Assembly: GCA_047600805.1 (NCBI GenBank)
Contig: JASGKG010000001.1
Span: 496,001-560,000, forward strand
Direction of reading: 5' to 3'
From: JADKHC01 sp047600805
Lineage (GTDB): Bacteria; Verrucomicrobiota; Verrucomicrobiia; Opitutales; Opitutaceae
Length of the DNA: 64,000 nt
The first letter of the stretch is position 1; each line of letters opens with the position of its first letter. The notes below the pieces were generated by a model. It was not told the origin of the DNA, made no database searches, and saw only the letters and a list, made by a program, of their open reading frames with translations. Positions 8,918 through 18,296 of the stretch are shown in pieces. The translations under genes and the position numbers were made by a program.

Positions 8918-9825
8918 TCATCACGGGCGTCGAAATTCTGCTCAGGCTCGCGTTCTGGCTGATGCTGGCTCCGCTGCTCCCTGGAATTATCAACAAAGTC
9001 AAAGCCTGGGTGGCGGGCCGCCGTGGTCCACCGGTGCTTCAGCTTTATTACGACCTGGCCAAACTTTGGCGAAAGGGAGTGGTTTTGAGCACGCTGGCTT
9101 CGCCTGGTTTTGTGGCGGGTCCAGCCGTGGCTTGGATCGCGATTTTGTGCGCCGCGCAACTCCTTCCGCTGGGCGTGGCCGGTGCGACCCTCAGCTTTCG
9201 TGGCGACGTCCTGCTGCTGGTCTATTTGCTGGCGTTGGCCCGCTTTTGCACCGCCTGGGCGGCTTTGGAAACGGGTTCCGCCTTCGAAGGCATGGGCACG
9301 GCGCGCGAGGTGAGCTATGCGGTTTTATCCGAAGCGGCGCTCATCACCGCGGTGCTGACTCTCAGCGTGCACACCAGCAGCCTAACGTTGGCGACGATGC
9401 TTGAGCCGTCTGCCGGAGCGGGGGCCGTGTTGCTGGGGGCCGGGTTATTTACCGTTCTTCTGGCGGAAAATTGTCGCGTGCCCTTCGACGACCCGAACAC
9501 CCATCTTGAACTAACCATGATCCATGAGGCGATGATACTGGATCATAGCGGGCCACCACTCGCGGCGATTTTGCACGGTGCGTCGATGAAGTTGCTGCTT
9601 TTTGCGCTGTTGCTGACTGAAGCGGTGCTCCCCGTGGATCGACTCGGGCCACTCGCCGCATCGGCCGCGCTGGCTGGCGGAGTTTTAGCGGTGATTGTTG
9701 GTGTGGGGCTCGTCGAGTCACTGCTGGCGCGTTTGGCGTTTAAACGCGTGCCCATGCTTTTAACGATGGGTTTTCTGCTCTGCCTCTTCGCATTGCTGGT
9801 GGCTTGGAAAGGTGGCGTATCATGA
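8914..9825 (+). CDS. HyfC/NuoH-like membrane subunit
   Basis: 303 residues with about eight membrane helices. The diagnostic segment AENCRVPFDDPNTHLELTM followed by HEAMILDHSGP is characteristic of HycD/HyfC, the NuoH homologue that anchors the peripheral arm and forms part of the quinone/proton entry region in this superfamily. KAWVAGRRGPPVLQLYYD near the N-terminus matches the conserved cytoplasmic loop. Start and stop are coupled to the neighbours by 4-bp ATGA overlaps (8914 and 9822), so translation is probably coupled through the operon. Confidence 0.92.
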   Translation: MIITGVEILLRLAFWLMLAPLLPGIINKVKAWVAGRRGPPVLQLYYDLAKLWRKGVVLSTLASPGFVAGPAVAWIAILCAAQLLPLGVAGATLSFRGDVLLLVYLLALARFCTAWAALETGSAFEGMGTAREVSYAVLSEAALITAVLTLSVHTSSLTLATMLEPSAGAGAVLLGAGLFTVLLAENCRVPFDDPNTHLELTMIHEAMILDHSGPPLAAILHGASMKLLLFALLLTEAVLPVDRLGPLAASAALAGGVLAVIVGVGLVESLLARLAFKRVPMLLTMGFLLCLFALLVAWKGGVS

Positions 9826-10463
9826 ATTCGACATTGAATCTGCTGATTGGCGTCGCGATGGGTTTGAATTTACTGGCACTGGGGAGCGGCCGCCTGCCCA
9901 CGGTGATTCGCGCCGTTGCGGTGCAGGGCATGGCAATCGGTTTGATGCCGCTTATCATAGAGCACGATTTCAATTGGGTGGTGGCATTGGTTGCGTTGAT
10001 GACGGTCGCGGTGAAAGGTTTTGTCATTCCGTACTTGCTGCGGCGTGCGATGAGAGCTGCCAACATCGAGCGGGAGGTTCAGCCGTTTATCGGCTTTGTT
10101 CCGTCGCTTCTGCTCGGTGCCGGCGGTACCATTGCCGCCGTGGCTTTCTCCCGCGCGCTGCCGTTGTTGCCCGAACACGCAGGTCTCTTGCTGGTTCCGG
10201 GCGCGTTGGCCTCCGTATTGACGGGCTTCGTGATGTTGATCGGGCGGGCGAAGGCGATTTTGCAGGTCTGCGGTTACCTGATTTTGGAAAATGGGATTTA
10301 TCTTTTCGGGCTGTTGCTGATTCAGGCAACACCACTCCTCGTGGAAGCGGGCATTCTCCTCGATCTGACCGTCGGCATTTTTGTCATCGGGATCATCGTG
10401 GATCGTATTCAACGCGCCTTTGACTCGCTCGATACCCGCAAACTCACCGTGCTTCGCGAATGA
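9822..10463 (+). CDS. HyfE-like membrane subunit (hydrogenase-4 component E)
   Basis: 213 residues, strongly hydrophobic with about six helices. It resembles HyfE: MNLLIGVAMGLNLLAL at the N-terminus, a central VTVAVKGFVIPYLLRRA-like segment and a C-terminal LDLTVGIFVIGIIVDRIQ. HyfE contains a NuoK-like portion and belongs to the membrane arm of group 4 complexes. The ATG at 9822 lies in an ATGA overlap with the preceding stop, and the stop overlaps the next start at 10460. The open frame begins earlier, at 9804, but that start would lie inside hyfC and is not needed. Confidence 0.85.
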   Translation: MNSTLNLLIGVAMGLNLLALGSGRLPTVIRAVAVQGMAIGLMPLIIEHDFNWVVALVALMTVAVKGFVIPYLLRRAMRAANIEREVQPFIGFVPSLLLGAGGTIAAVAFSRALPLLPEHAGLLLVPGALASVLTGFVMLIGRAKAILQVCGYLILENGIYLFGLLLIQATPLLVEAGILLDLTVGIFVIGIIVDRIQRAFDSLDTRKLTVLRE

Positions 10464-11902
10464 AAGAACTTTTGCTCATTTTTGTACCTTTGGCCGGCGC
10501 TGCGGTTGCCGCTGTGTGGCCAAGCGACCGCACACGTCCTTGGTTGCTGCCAGTGGTCGGGGCGGTTCATGTTGCGCTATCCTTCTGGCTGTTGGTTCAG
10601 CCGCCAAACACGCCGGCACACACCTGGCTGGCTTTCGATCCGCTGGCCCGTGCCGTTCTGCCTGCGGTGTCGTTGTTATTTTTCATCTGCGCAATCTATG
10701 GCGTTTCATATCTGCGATTACGCGCGGAACGGCCCAACCGCGTATTCATCGCCTTGATGTGCGTGGTCCTTGGGTTGCTCAGCGCGGGGCATCAGGCGCG
10801 CCATCTCGGATTGCTCTGGATCACAACAGAAGCGGTGACGCTTGCGGCGGTTCCGCTGTTGCATTTCAACGCCACCCCGCGTGCGTTCGAGGCCACTTGG
10901 AAGTATTTGCTGGTGGGCGGAACGGGCGTCGCGTTGTCGCTGCTGGGTTCGTTCGCGCTCGGGTACGCGTCGCTGCACGGAGGCGGCAAAGGCGACCTGA
11001 CGTTTGTCGCACTGATCTCCCAGGGCACCGGTCTGTCGGGCGCGTGGGTGCTGACGGCTTGGGTATTGCTGCTTGTTGGGTACGGGACGAAAATGGGTCT
11101 CGCTCCGATGCACACGTGGAAACCCGACGCTTACGGTGAGGCTCCCGGCATCGTCGGTGCAATTCTCGCCGGTGGCGTTACCACAGTGGCCTTCACGGCG
11201 CTCCTGCGTGTGCGTGCCGTCGTCAATGCGGCGGGACACGGTGCGACGGCGGATCGGACGCTCGTCGTCGTCGGTGTATTTTCGATGCTGGTGGCGGCGC
11301 TGTTTTTACTCGGCACCCGGGATATGAAGCGCATGTTGGCGTATTCCAGCGTGGAACACATGGGAATTTTGGTGATTGGTGCCGGTTTTGGTCCTGCCGG
11401 TGTGGGCGCCGCGCTTTTTCACGTTTGGAGCAACAGTCTGACAAAGGGCGCGCTGTTTCTGAGCGTGGGGAATATCCATCGTGCGGCCGGTGCGAGAACG
11501 ATGGACGAAGTGGGAGGTATGTCGGCCATCACGCCGTATTCCGCGGGGATATTTGTGGCCGGGCTGTTCGCGGTGACGGCTTGTCCGCCGTTCGGACCCT
11601 TTTTCAGCGAACTTGCACTGGTGCGCGCCGGGCTTTCGTCGGGGAATCCACTCGCGGTTGCAGCATTTCTGGGGTGCCTGCTTTTCGCGTTCTTTGGATT
11701 GACGCGTCTGGTTTTTGCGATCGTCGACGGTAAGCCGAAGACGGCGTCGAAGACAGCGGGCACACGTTTCCCCGAGACTGCTGGTGTGATCGTCCCGGCT
11801 CTTGTGTTAATGGCGCTGTCAATTTGGGTCGGTCTTTTCACGCCGTCCGTCCTCCGGGACGCTTGGAATGGGGCTGTTGCACAACTTTATCCGACGCCAT
11901 GA
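10460..11902 (+). CDS. HyfF/NuoN-like proton-translocating membrane subunit
   Basis: 480 residues of the NuoM/NuoN/HyfF antiporter family. Conserved pieces include MGLAPMHTWKPDAYGEAPG, DMKRMLAYSSVEHMGILVIG, FHVWSNSLTKGALFLSVGNI and ACPPFGPFFSELAL. The lysines and histidines of the channel (GTKMGLAP, HVWSN) are present. In Hyf operons this gene follows hyfE, as here. It begins and ends in ATGA overlaps (10460, 11899). It is the third antiporter-type subunit of the operon. Confidence 0.9.
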   Translation: MKELLLIFVPLAGAAVAAVWPSDRTRPWLLPVVGAVHVALSFWLLVQPPNTPAHTWLAFDPLARAVLPAVSLLFFICAIYGVSYLRLRAERPNRVFIALMCVVLGLLSAGHQARHLGLLWITTEAVTLAAVPLLHFNATPRAFEATWKYLLVGGTGVALSLLGSFALGYASLHGGGKGDLTFVALISQGTGLSGAWVLTAWVLLLVGYGTKMGLAPMHTWKPDAYGEAPGIVGAILAGGVTTVAFTALLRVRAVVNAAGHGATADRTLVVVGVFSMLVAALFLLGTRDMKRMLAYSSVEHMGILVIGAGFGPAGVGAALFHVWSNSLTKGALFLSVGNIHRAAGARTMDEVGGMSAITPYSAGIFVAGLFAVTACPPFGPFFSELALVRAGLSSGNPLAVAAFLGCLLFAFFGLTRLVFAIVDGKPKTASKTAGTRFPETAGVIVPALVLMALSIWVGLFTPSVLRDAWNGAVAQLYPTP

Positions 11903-13380
11903 GCACCTCGACTCAGTTTGCCCTTCTTGCCAATGGTACGAGTCTTCCCTGGGTTGAAATACCGGAGTTTGAAATTGGCGATTTTGTCGCTGCCACGGCG
12001 TCGCACATCGATCGTGGTGGCCGCCTGTGCTCTTGGTTCGGCGTTCCCGAGGGAGACGCGACGCGAATTGTCGCTGTCATTGCGTTCGATGTGGACAACA
12101 CTCTGGTGGTGGGGCGGAGCCGTCCGGTTAAAACGGGTTATCGCTCGCTTACCGCGACCCATCCGCAGGCTCATCTTTTCGAGCGGGAATTGTGGGAGCA
12201 GCACGGACTGATTCCCGAGGGTCATCCCTGGCTCAAGCCGGTGCGCAAGATTCAGCATAATGCACCTGCCATCGGCGAATTCTTCCGTGTCGACGGCGGT
12301 GAAATCCACGAGGTCGCGGTCGGGCCGGTCCACGCCGGCATCATCGAGCCCGGGCATTTTCGTTTCCAGTGCGCAGGTGAAGAAGTCCTGCATTTGGAGA
12401 TAGCTTTAGGTTACCAGCACCGTGGTGCCGAAGACGTTTTGCCGGGCGGTCCTCACCGCGGGACGATGTACCAGATGGAGACGGTTGCGGGCGATTCGAC
12501 GATTGCACATGCGACGGCCTATGCGACCGTCCTCGAGGCGACGAGCGGCGCGGAGGCTCCTTTGCGTGCGCAATGGTTGCGTGCCGTCGCGCTCGAGTTG
12601 GAGCGGCTTGCAAACCACACCGGCGATCTGGGAGCGCTTGCCAACGACGTGGCATTTTTGCCCACTTCCGCGGCTTGCGGCAAAATCCGCGGAGATTTTC
12701 TCAATCTAACGGCATTGATTTGCGGCAACCGATTTGGGCGCGGTCTCGTCCGCCCCGGGGGATGTCGCCAGGACCTTGAACCAAAACGTGCAGAGCAACT
12801 GCTCGAACGGCTGACGGTCGCACTCGCTGAAGCGGAGAAGGCTGCGCTTTGGCTCTGGGACGCGGTTTCGGCGCGAGGCCGTTTCGAGAATGTCGGCGTG
12901 GTGCACTCCAACCAAGCCGCGGAGATCGGACTTGTGGGCTTGGCGGCGCGTGCGTGTGGCTTGGTGCGAGATGTGCGTTTCGATCATCCGACGGGCTGGC
13001 ATCGTTTCGCGCAAGTGCCCGTGTCAGTCTGGCCCGGCGGAGATGTTTTTGCGCGCGCACGGGTGCGGGCGTTGGAAATTCAGAGATCAGGACAATTCCT
13101 GAAAGAACAGCTGGGGGCACCGCCGGAGGGAGCCGTGCGCGATGAACTGATGCCTCTCGCGCCCGACACGCTCGCCGTGTCGCTTGTCGAAGGTTGGCGC
13201 GGCGAGGTGTGTCACGTAGGAATAACCAATTCCGAGGGGAAATTTCGCCGCTATAAAATCACGGATCCGTCTTTCCACAACTGGACGGGGTTGGCGCTGG
13301 CGCTGCGCGGTACGGCGATCTCGGATTTTCCAATCTGCAACAAGAGCTTTAACCTGTCATACTGTGGCTTTGATTTGTGA
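11899..13380 (+). CDS. HyfG-like large subunit (NuoCD fusion) lacking Ni-Fe ligands
   Basis: 493 residues. The N-terminal part (about 1-160) corresponds to the NuoC-like 30-kDa domain and the rest to the NuoD/49-kDa or HycE fold (LEIALGYQHRGAEDVL, ERLANHTGDLGALANDVAF, GKIRGDFLNL). The C-terminus ends FPICNKSFNLSYCGFDL, typical of Hyf-type large subunits. In [NiFe] hydrogenases the metal is held by two CxxC pairs. Here the first site reads METVAGDSTIAHATAYA and the second DPSFHNWTGL, so no ligand cysteines remain. It should not bind Ni-Fe. The peripheral arm probably transfers electrons from the Fe-S subunit to quinone or another acceptor. The start at 11899 overlaps the hyfF stop. Confidence 0.88.
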   Translation: MSTSTQFALLANGTSLPWVEIPEFEIGDFVAATASHIDRGGRLCSWFGVPEGDATRIVAVIAFDVDNTLVVGRSRPVKTGYRSLTATHPQAHLFERELWEQHGLIPEGHPWLKPVRKIQHNAPAIGEFFRVDGGEIHEVAVGPVHAGIIEPGHFRFQCAGEEVLHLEIALGYQHRGAEDVLPGGPHRGTMYQMETVAGDSTIAHATAYATVLEATSGAEAPLRAQWLRAVALELERLANHTGDLGALANDVAFLPTSAACGKIRGDFLNLTALICGNRFGRGLVRPGGCRQDLEPKRAEQLLERLTVALAEAEKAALWLWDAVSARGRFENVGVVHSNQAAEIGLVGLAARACGLVRDVRFDHPTGWHRFAQVPVSVWPGGDVFARARVRALEIQRSGQFLKEQLGAPPEGAVRDELMPLAPDTLAVSLVEGWRGEVCHVGITNSEGKFRRYKITDPSFHNWTGLALALRGTAISDFPICNKSFNLSYCGFDL

Positions 13381-13394
13381 CGCCGCTCTGATCC

Positions 13395-14198
13395 ATGTAC
13401 GTCATCGACACCATCACTCATCGGTTGAAACGAGGCTGTGAAACCATGGCTTTTCCGCAGGGTCCTGCACCGGCCTTGCCTGAACGACATGGCGGTGCGT
13501 TGCGTGTGGACGCCGCGAAGTGTGTTGCAGGCTGTGAGGCGTGTGTATCGGTCTGCCCGACGGCAGCTATCACGCGCAAACCCGGCGCGCCGGTGGCGCT
13601 CGATCTGGGTCGGTGCATTTTCTGCACCGAGTGTGTTACGGCCTGTCCTTCCCAGGCGATTACGCAGACCAACGACCACCGCATGGCCGTGCGCAAGCGG
13701 GATGATTTGGTTCTTGGCGGAGCTGGTGGATTTGAGGAGGTTCGGCTCGCGGCGATGCTCGACGAAAAACTTCGAAGACTTTTTGGCCGTTCGCTTCGGC
13801 TGCGCCAAGTCAGTGCCGGAGGCTGCAATGCCTGTGAGGCCGACACCAATGTGCTAGGCACAATTGGCTGGGACCTTGGGCGTTTCGGAATTCAATTTGT
13901 CGCTTCGCCGCGCCACGCAGACGGACTTTTGGTCACAGGGCCAGTGTCGAAGAGTATGGAGCTGGCGCTCAAAAAAACTTGGGATGCCGTGCCTGAGCCC
14001 AAGTTAGTGATAGCAGTAGGCGCTTGCGCCATCGCGGGCGGGCCTTTTGTCGGCCATCCTCAAATAAACAACGGAGCTGCAGCCGTGGTGCCTGTGGATC
14101 TCTACATCCCAGGATGTCCACCGCATCCTTTGACGATTTTGGATGGTTTGCTGAGACTTCTGGGGCGTTTGGAAGAGAAGGCAGCTTCTAAGCCGTGA
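13395..14198 (+). CDS. Fused ferredoxin and HyfI/NuoB-like Fe-S small subunit
   Basis: 267 residues. Residues about 35-105 form a two-cluster ferredoxin domain: CVAGCEACVSVCP (spacing C-x3-C-x2-C-x3-C, one residue more than usual in the first gap) and CIFCTECVTACP. Residues about 130-265 are the NuoB/HyfI-type small subunit, with GGCNACEADTNVL, AVGACAIAGGPF and IPGCPPHP supplying the four cysteines of the interface [4Fe-4S] cluster. In E. coli the two parts are separate genes (hyfH, hyfI). The fused protein would wire electrons from a soluble donor to the large subunit at 11899-13380. It is the last gene of the operon. No hydrogenase maturation genes follow. Confidence 0.9.
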   Translation: MYVIDTITHRLKRGCETMAFPQGPAPALPERHGGALRVDAAKCVAGCEACVSVCPTAAITRKPGAPVALDLGRCIFCTECVTACPSQAITQTNDHRMAVRKRDDLVLGGAGGFEEVRLAAMLDEKLRRLFGRSLRLRQVSAGGCNACEADTNVLGTIGWDLGRFGIQFVASPRHADGLLVTGPVSKSMELALKKTWDAVPEPKLVIAVGACAIAGGPFVGHPQINNGAAAVVPVDLYIPGCPPHPLTILDGLLRLLGRLEEKAASKP

Positions 14199-14402
14199 GC
14201 CGTAGAGGGCAGCCACGGCTGGACTCACTTCGCGCGGTGTTGGCTGACACCGTTTCCGCTCTACCGCCGCGTTGAGGTTCGGTTCCGTCGATTGCGCGCT
14301 TCGCGCAGTTTCCGCCCTTCTGGAAACGTCCGGGCCTAGACCGAGAAAACCGTAGCGGCTGCGTACGTGACACTGCTCAGCTACGATTTTATCGATCCGC
14401 GG

Positions 14403-17078
14403 CTAGCCGAGCACTGCTTTGATCGCTCGGGCGAGATCGCCGAGCCGGAACGGCTTCGCCAGGTAGCCGACGAACCCCATATCGAGGTACTGGCGGGCCA
14501 TTTCTTCGCTGTCGTACCCGCTGCAGACGATGGCACGAACGTCTTTGTCGATTTCGCGTAGTTGACGAAAGGCTTCTTCACCGCCCATGCCGCCGATCAC
14601 GGTGAGATCGAGAATCACGAGATCATAGGGCCGTCCGACGTTCACATAACGCCGGTAGAGGGCGATGGCTTCTTCGCCATTTCGGGCGACGTCGTATTTG
14701 TAATCGAGGCTCGCCAGCATGCCTGCCGCGAGGCGAGAGATGTCGGGATCGTCGTCCATCAAAAGGACGCGGCCCGTGCCGGTGCGGAGAATCGGTGCGC
14801 GACGTGTCTCGACTTCGGCGGGCTGATTTGCCTGCGGTAGAATAATGCGGAACGTGGTGCCTTCTCCGACGGTGGAGGAAACGGTGATTTGGCCGCCGTG
14901 TTTGCGTACGAGATTGCGTACGGTTGAAAGGCCGAGCCCGGTTCCCTGGCTCTTGGTGGTAAAGAAAGGTTCGAAAATCTTGCCGAGATTTTCGTAAGGG
15001 ATGCCGGCGCCGTTGTCGCGCACCTCGATCGCCACGTAGTTGCCGGCTGGCAGCGGCGGCATGGCGCCCTCCGCGATGCGGGTGTTGTCGGCCGCCAGGG
15101 TGATGCGACCGCCTTGTGCGGGCACGGCTTGCAGCGCGTTGATGATCAGATTTTGGAAAACTTGCATGATCTGCGCGCGGTTGACGCGGATCGGCGCAAC
15201 GGTTTCCGAGGCGTTCAGAATGATTTCGGCCGAGGCTCCGGCGCGGGCGAGGCGCACGGCTTCTTCAAGCAGTTCGGCTGGTGAAAGAACTTGCGAGGCG
15301 CCTGAACCGCTTCCTTTTGCTGCTGCCAAAAGTTGTTTTGTGAGCGACTTCGCGGCCAAACAAGCGCGTTCGCTGTCGGCGAGATAAGAGCGGTCGTTGT
15401 TGTCCTTTGCGTGCGAAATGCCTCCCAGGATTGTCGCTAGCAGGTTGTTGAAGTCGTGGGCGATTCCGCCCGCGACCACACCGAGCGACTCCCAGCGGTT
15501 GATTTTAATCAGCTCTTCCGGCGAAAGGGACATCTCCTCGGGATTGCGGAAAACCACAACCATGCCATCGATCTTTTTCTGAGCGTTGTGAATCTGACTG
15601 GCGCTCCAGACGATCGGCTTGTTTTTGCCGTCTGCGCTCACGAGGCAGTGGTCTGCGCTCAACGGCGAATGGTCGCTGTTCGCGAATGCCATGAGCAACG
15701 CCTCCTCGTCGGGCAGTCCTGTGACCCGACCTGCGAGACGGAAAATGTCGGCCAGCGGGGTGCCCACGGATTTTTCATGGGAAACTCCGGTGAGTCGTTC
15801 AGCGGCTGGATTGAGGTAAACGATCCTCCCGTTGGCGTCGGCTACAATGATTGCTTCTATGATGCTTGCCAGAGTTCCCGAGACAAGCGCTGTAGGCAAA
15901 GGCAGGCCGGCGGCCGCAACCAGGCTGCTCGTGAGCTCAGCCGGAAGCAGGCAGCAATAACCGACTGCCCGCGCCAAACCACCTTTCCGATTCAGTTGCC
16001 GGTTCACGCCGATGAGTGCCGGGCGAGGTTCCGAGTCTCCGGTTCTGAGTGGAATCGTTTGAACAAAATTCTCTTTGCCGGGATTTGCTGAGAGGAAAAA
16101 GGCCTCGGCCCCACGCGCGGCGATCGCTTCGGGAAGCGCGGCGAGAAACGAATCCAATTCGCTGGCGGCTTCGTCCTGCGTCCCCACCAGCTTTTTCCAA
16201 GCAGGCGAGAGCCAGTAGGTGCCATGGGCAAAATCGAAGTCGAACGTGACCAGGCCGCCGTCGGCTGTGAGTTTCTGCAGGCGGTCGTCGTTGAGGAGTG
16301 CTTGTTCGTCGAACTCCTTGCGATCGTTGATATCCAGTTGAAGGCCGGTGATTCTTTCGAGTTCGCCGTTTTCCCCAACAACCTGGGTTCCGATGCATTG
16401 CACCCAGACGTAGTGTCCGTCGTGATGCAGCATCCTGATCTCGATGGAAAACGAGCGTGTCCCTGGCTTGTGTTTGCGCAGGGCGCTATCGGGCGAAGCG
16501 GCCGAATCGTCGGGATGGATCAGGCGCTGCCAGCTGTCGTATGAGTTCGACAATTCTGCTTCCGGGTAACCGAGCTGGCGCTTCCAAGCCGGAGAGTAAT
16601 AAATCTGGTTAGCTTTAAAATTCAGATCGAAAAATCCGACGGTGCCTTCGTCGGCAAGCAGCGCCAAACCCGAATCGACAAGGAGTGGCGGCGTGGACTC
16701 GCGGTGTTTGCGTGGATCTTCGATCGAGGCAAAAAAACCGAGCGCGCCACCGGCGGCCTCCTCGATGCGAACGCCGACTTCCGTCGTCGCGTTGCCCGCG
16801 TGTCGGGTGAAGCACAGCGTGCTCCGATTGAGAGCGTTGGTCAGCAGGAGGGCCCACTGCGCAGGCGCGCCCGCGGTGGCGACCGACATACCGTCGAATA
16901 TAAAGAGTTCGGCGAACGCGCGCCCGTGCAGTTCCTCCGCCTTCGCGCCCCAAAAACGCAAAGCAGTGGTGTTCGCCGACTGAATCTTTCCATTCATGTC
17001 GAGCGTGAGCAACGCGGGGCTCAGCAACGAATCACTGCCTTGAAAGGGAGCCACAGAAATTGACGCTGGATTAATCAC
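14403..17078 (-). CDS. Cytoplasmic PAS-domain hybrid histidine kinase
   Basis: 891 residues without clear membrane helices. Several PAS-like sensor domains fill the first 500 residues (for example YYSPAWKRQLGYPEAEL followed by a PAC region ending TGLQLDINDRKE, and IVYLNPAAERLTGVSHEKSVG). A kinase domain of the NtrB type follows, with His541 in GGIAHDFNNLLATILGG, NLIINALQAVP, DNGAGIPYENLGKIFEPFFT and GTGLGLSTVRNLV. The C-terminal receiver domain has Asp824 in LVILDLTVIGGMGGEEA and ends KPFRLGDLARAIKAVL. The signal is unknown. No response regulator is adjacent, and the 204 bp between it and the Ehr operon show no gene. Confidence 0.9.
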   Translation of the reverse strand: MINPASISVAPFQGSDSLLSPALLTLDMNGKIQSANTTALRFWGAKAEELHGRAFAELFIFDGMSVATAGAPAQWALLLTNALNRSTLCFTRHAGNATTEVGVRIEEAAGGALGFFASIEDPRKHRESTPPLLVDSGLALLADEGTVGFFDLNFKANQIYYSPAWKRQLGYPEAELSNSYDSWQRLIHPDDSAASPDSALRKHKPGTRSFSIEIRMLHHDGHYVWVQCIGTQVVGENGELERITGLQLDINDRKEFDEQALLNDDRLQKLTADGGLVTFDFDFAHGTYWLSPAWKKLVGTQDEAASELDSFLAALPEAIAARGAEAFFLSANPGKENFVQTIPLRTGDSEPRPALIGVNRQLNRKGGLARAVGYCCLLPAELTSSLVAAAGLPLPTALVSGTLASIIEAIIVADANGRIVYLNPAAERLTGVSHEKSVGTPLADIFRLAGRVTGLPDEEALLMAFANSDHSPLSADHCLVSADGKNKPIVWSASQIHNAQKKIDGMVVVFRNPEEMSLSPEELIKINRWESLGVVAGGIAHDFNNLLATILGGISHAKDNNDRSYLADSERACLAAKSLTKQLLAAAKGSGSGASQVLSPAELLEEAVRLARAGASAEIILNASETVAPIRVNRAQIMQVFQNLIINALQAVPAQGGRITLAADNTRIAEGAMPPLPAGNYVAIEVRDNGAGIPYENLGKIFEPFFTTKSQGTGLGLSTVRNLVRKHGGQITVSSTVGEGTTFRIILPQANQPAEVETRRAPILRTGTGRVLLMDDDPDISRLAAGMLASLDYKYDVARNGEEAIALYRRYVNVGRPYDLVILDLTVIGGMGGEEAFRQLREIDKDVRAIVCSGYDSEEMARQYLDMGFVGYLAKPFRLGDLARAIKAVLG

Positions 17079-17267
17079 GAAAAGAGTGACGGCTCACCAC
17101 GAGCTGTCGCAATGCCCAAATATGGTTAGTTGGAGAAAAGAGGTGAGGTAGCAAGCGGACCGGACCAAGTCACATCGGCAGGGCTAACAATTCGGAAATA
17201 GACAACGATTGCGTTGAGTTGTTCGGATTCGAAGACTCCGGGTTCGCTGTTGAAGATGGAAATATTG

Positions 17268-18296
17268 TTACGCATGGCCCGCCCACTTCCTGACTCTCTG
17301 ACCGAGGAAGGAAATGTAAGCGGGATGGTCGTTTAAGCAAGGGATTTGCGTAAAGGTTTCGCCTCCGGCATGTAGGTAGGTTTCCTTACCTTCCACGGAG
17401 ATCTCCTCAATCGTTTCGAGGCAGTCGGCGACAAATGCGGGCGTCATCACGAGCAGACGCTTCACTCCGGCCGTAGGTAACCGTTTCAGTTCGCCGTCCG
17501 TGTAGGGCGTTAGCCAAGGTTCCCCTGCGAGGCGTGATTGGAACGACACTGAATGCTTGGTCGTATCGAGGGCGGCCCGTTTTGCGAACGCTCGGGTCGT
17601 GCGGTAACATTGGGCGCGATAGCAGGTGCTTTGGACGGGTGAGTCGATGTCGCAGCAATTCCCGACAATCGTGCAATGGGCTTTGGAGCTGTCGGCTTTT
17701 CGCAGGTGGCGAACGGGAATACCATGAAAGCTGAACAGCACGTAATCGTGCGGCTGTGCCAGGTAAGGCTGGGCCACTGTGTACAGCGCCTCGATGTAGT
17801 CCTCGTCCTGATAAAACGGCTGAATCATCTCGATTTTGAACTTCGCCGATTGCCGCGCGGCTTCTTCGTAGACTTTCACCACCACGGTTTCCCACGACGA
17901 CATCGCATAGTGCGGGTATTGTGGTAGAAGAAAAACTTCCTCGATTCCGTCGCCGATCATCTTGGTGATTTCAGAGGCGATCGATGGTTCGCCATAACGC
18001 ATCGCAAGGTACACGGGGATGTCGTTGCCCAACTCCGCTGAGAGCTTTTTCTGCACCGAATAAGACGTCACCAAGAGTGGAGAGCCGTCCTTTGTCCAAA
18101 TCGATTCATACGCGTGGGCGGATTTCTTGGGACGGGTGCGCAGGATAATGCCTTCCAGCAGCAGCCACCGAAAAAATGCTGGAAGGTCCAGCACGCGTTC
18201 ATCGCCGAGAAATTCCCTCAGGTAACTGCGGACATCGGAGACCGACGTCGAAGCGGGAGAACCAAGGTTCACGAGCAGGACAGCGCGTTTTGGCAT
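17268..18296 (-). CDS. hemH: Ferrochelatase
   Basis: 342 residues matching HemH, which inserts ferrous iron into protoporphyrin IX (or coproporphyrin) at the end of haem synthesis. Visible motifs are VLLVNLGSPAS at the N-terminus, AMRYGEPSI, PQYPHYAMSSWETV, LFSFHGIPVRHL with the metal-binding histidine, and ADCLETIEEI with the catalytic glutamates. A cysteine-rich stretch (HCTIVGNCCDIDSP through CYRAQCYRTT) lies after the SFHG motif. Whether it binds a cluster cannot be told from sequence. The gene is monocistronic and divergent from the hydrolase at 18424. Confidence 0.93.
   Translation of the reverse strand: MPKRAVLLVNLGSPASTSVSDVRSYLREFLGDERVLDLPAFFRWLLLEGIILRTRPKKSAHAYESIWTKDGSPLLVTSYSVQKKLSAELGNDIPVYLAMRYGEPSIASEITKMIGDGIEEVFLLPQYPHYAMSSWETVVVKVYEEAARQSAKFKIEMIQPFYQDEDYIEALYTVAQPYLAQPHDYVLFSFHGIPVRHLRKADSSKAHCTIVGNCCDIDSPVQSTCYRAQCYRTTRAFAKRAALDTTKHSVSFQSRLAGEPWLTPYTDGELKRLPTAGVKRLLVMTPAFVADCLETIEEISVEGKETYLHAGGETFTQIPCLNDHPAYISFLGQRVRKWAGHA

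Noticed and set aside
11899..13380. Functional [NiFe] hydrogenase large subunit
   Set aside because: The ligand cysteines of both metal-binding sites are missing and no maturation genes are present.
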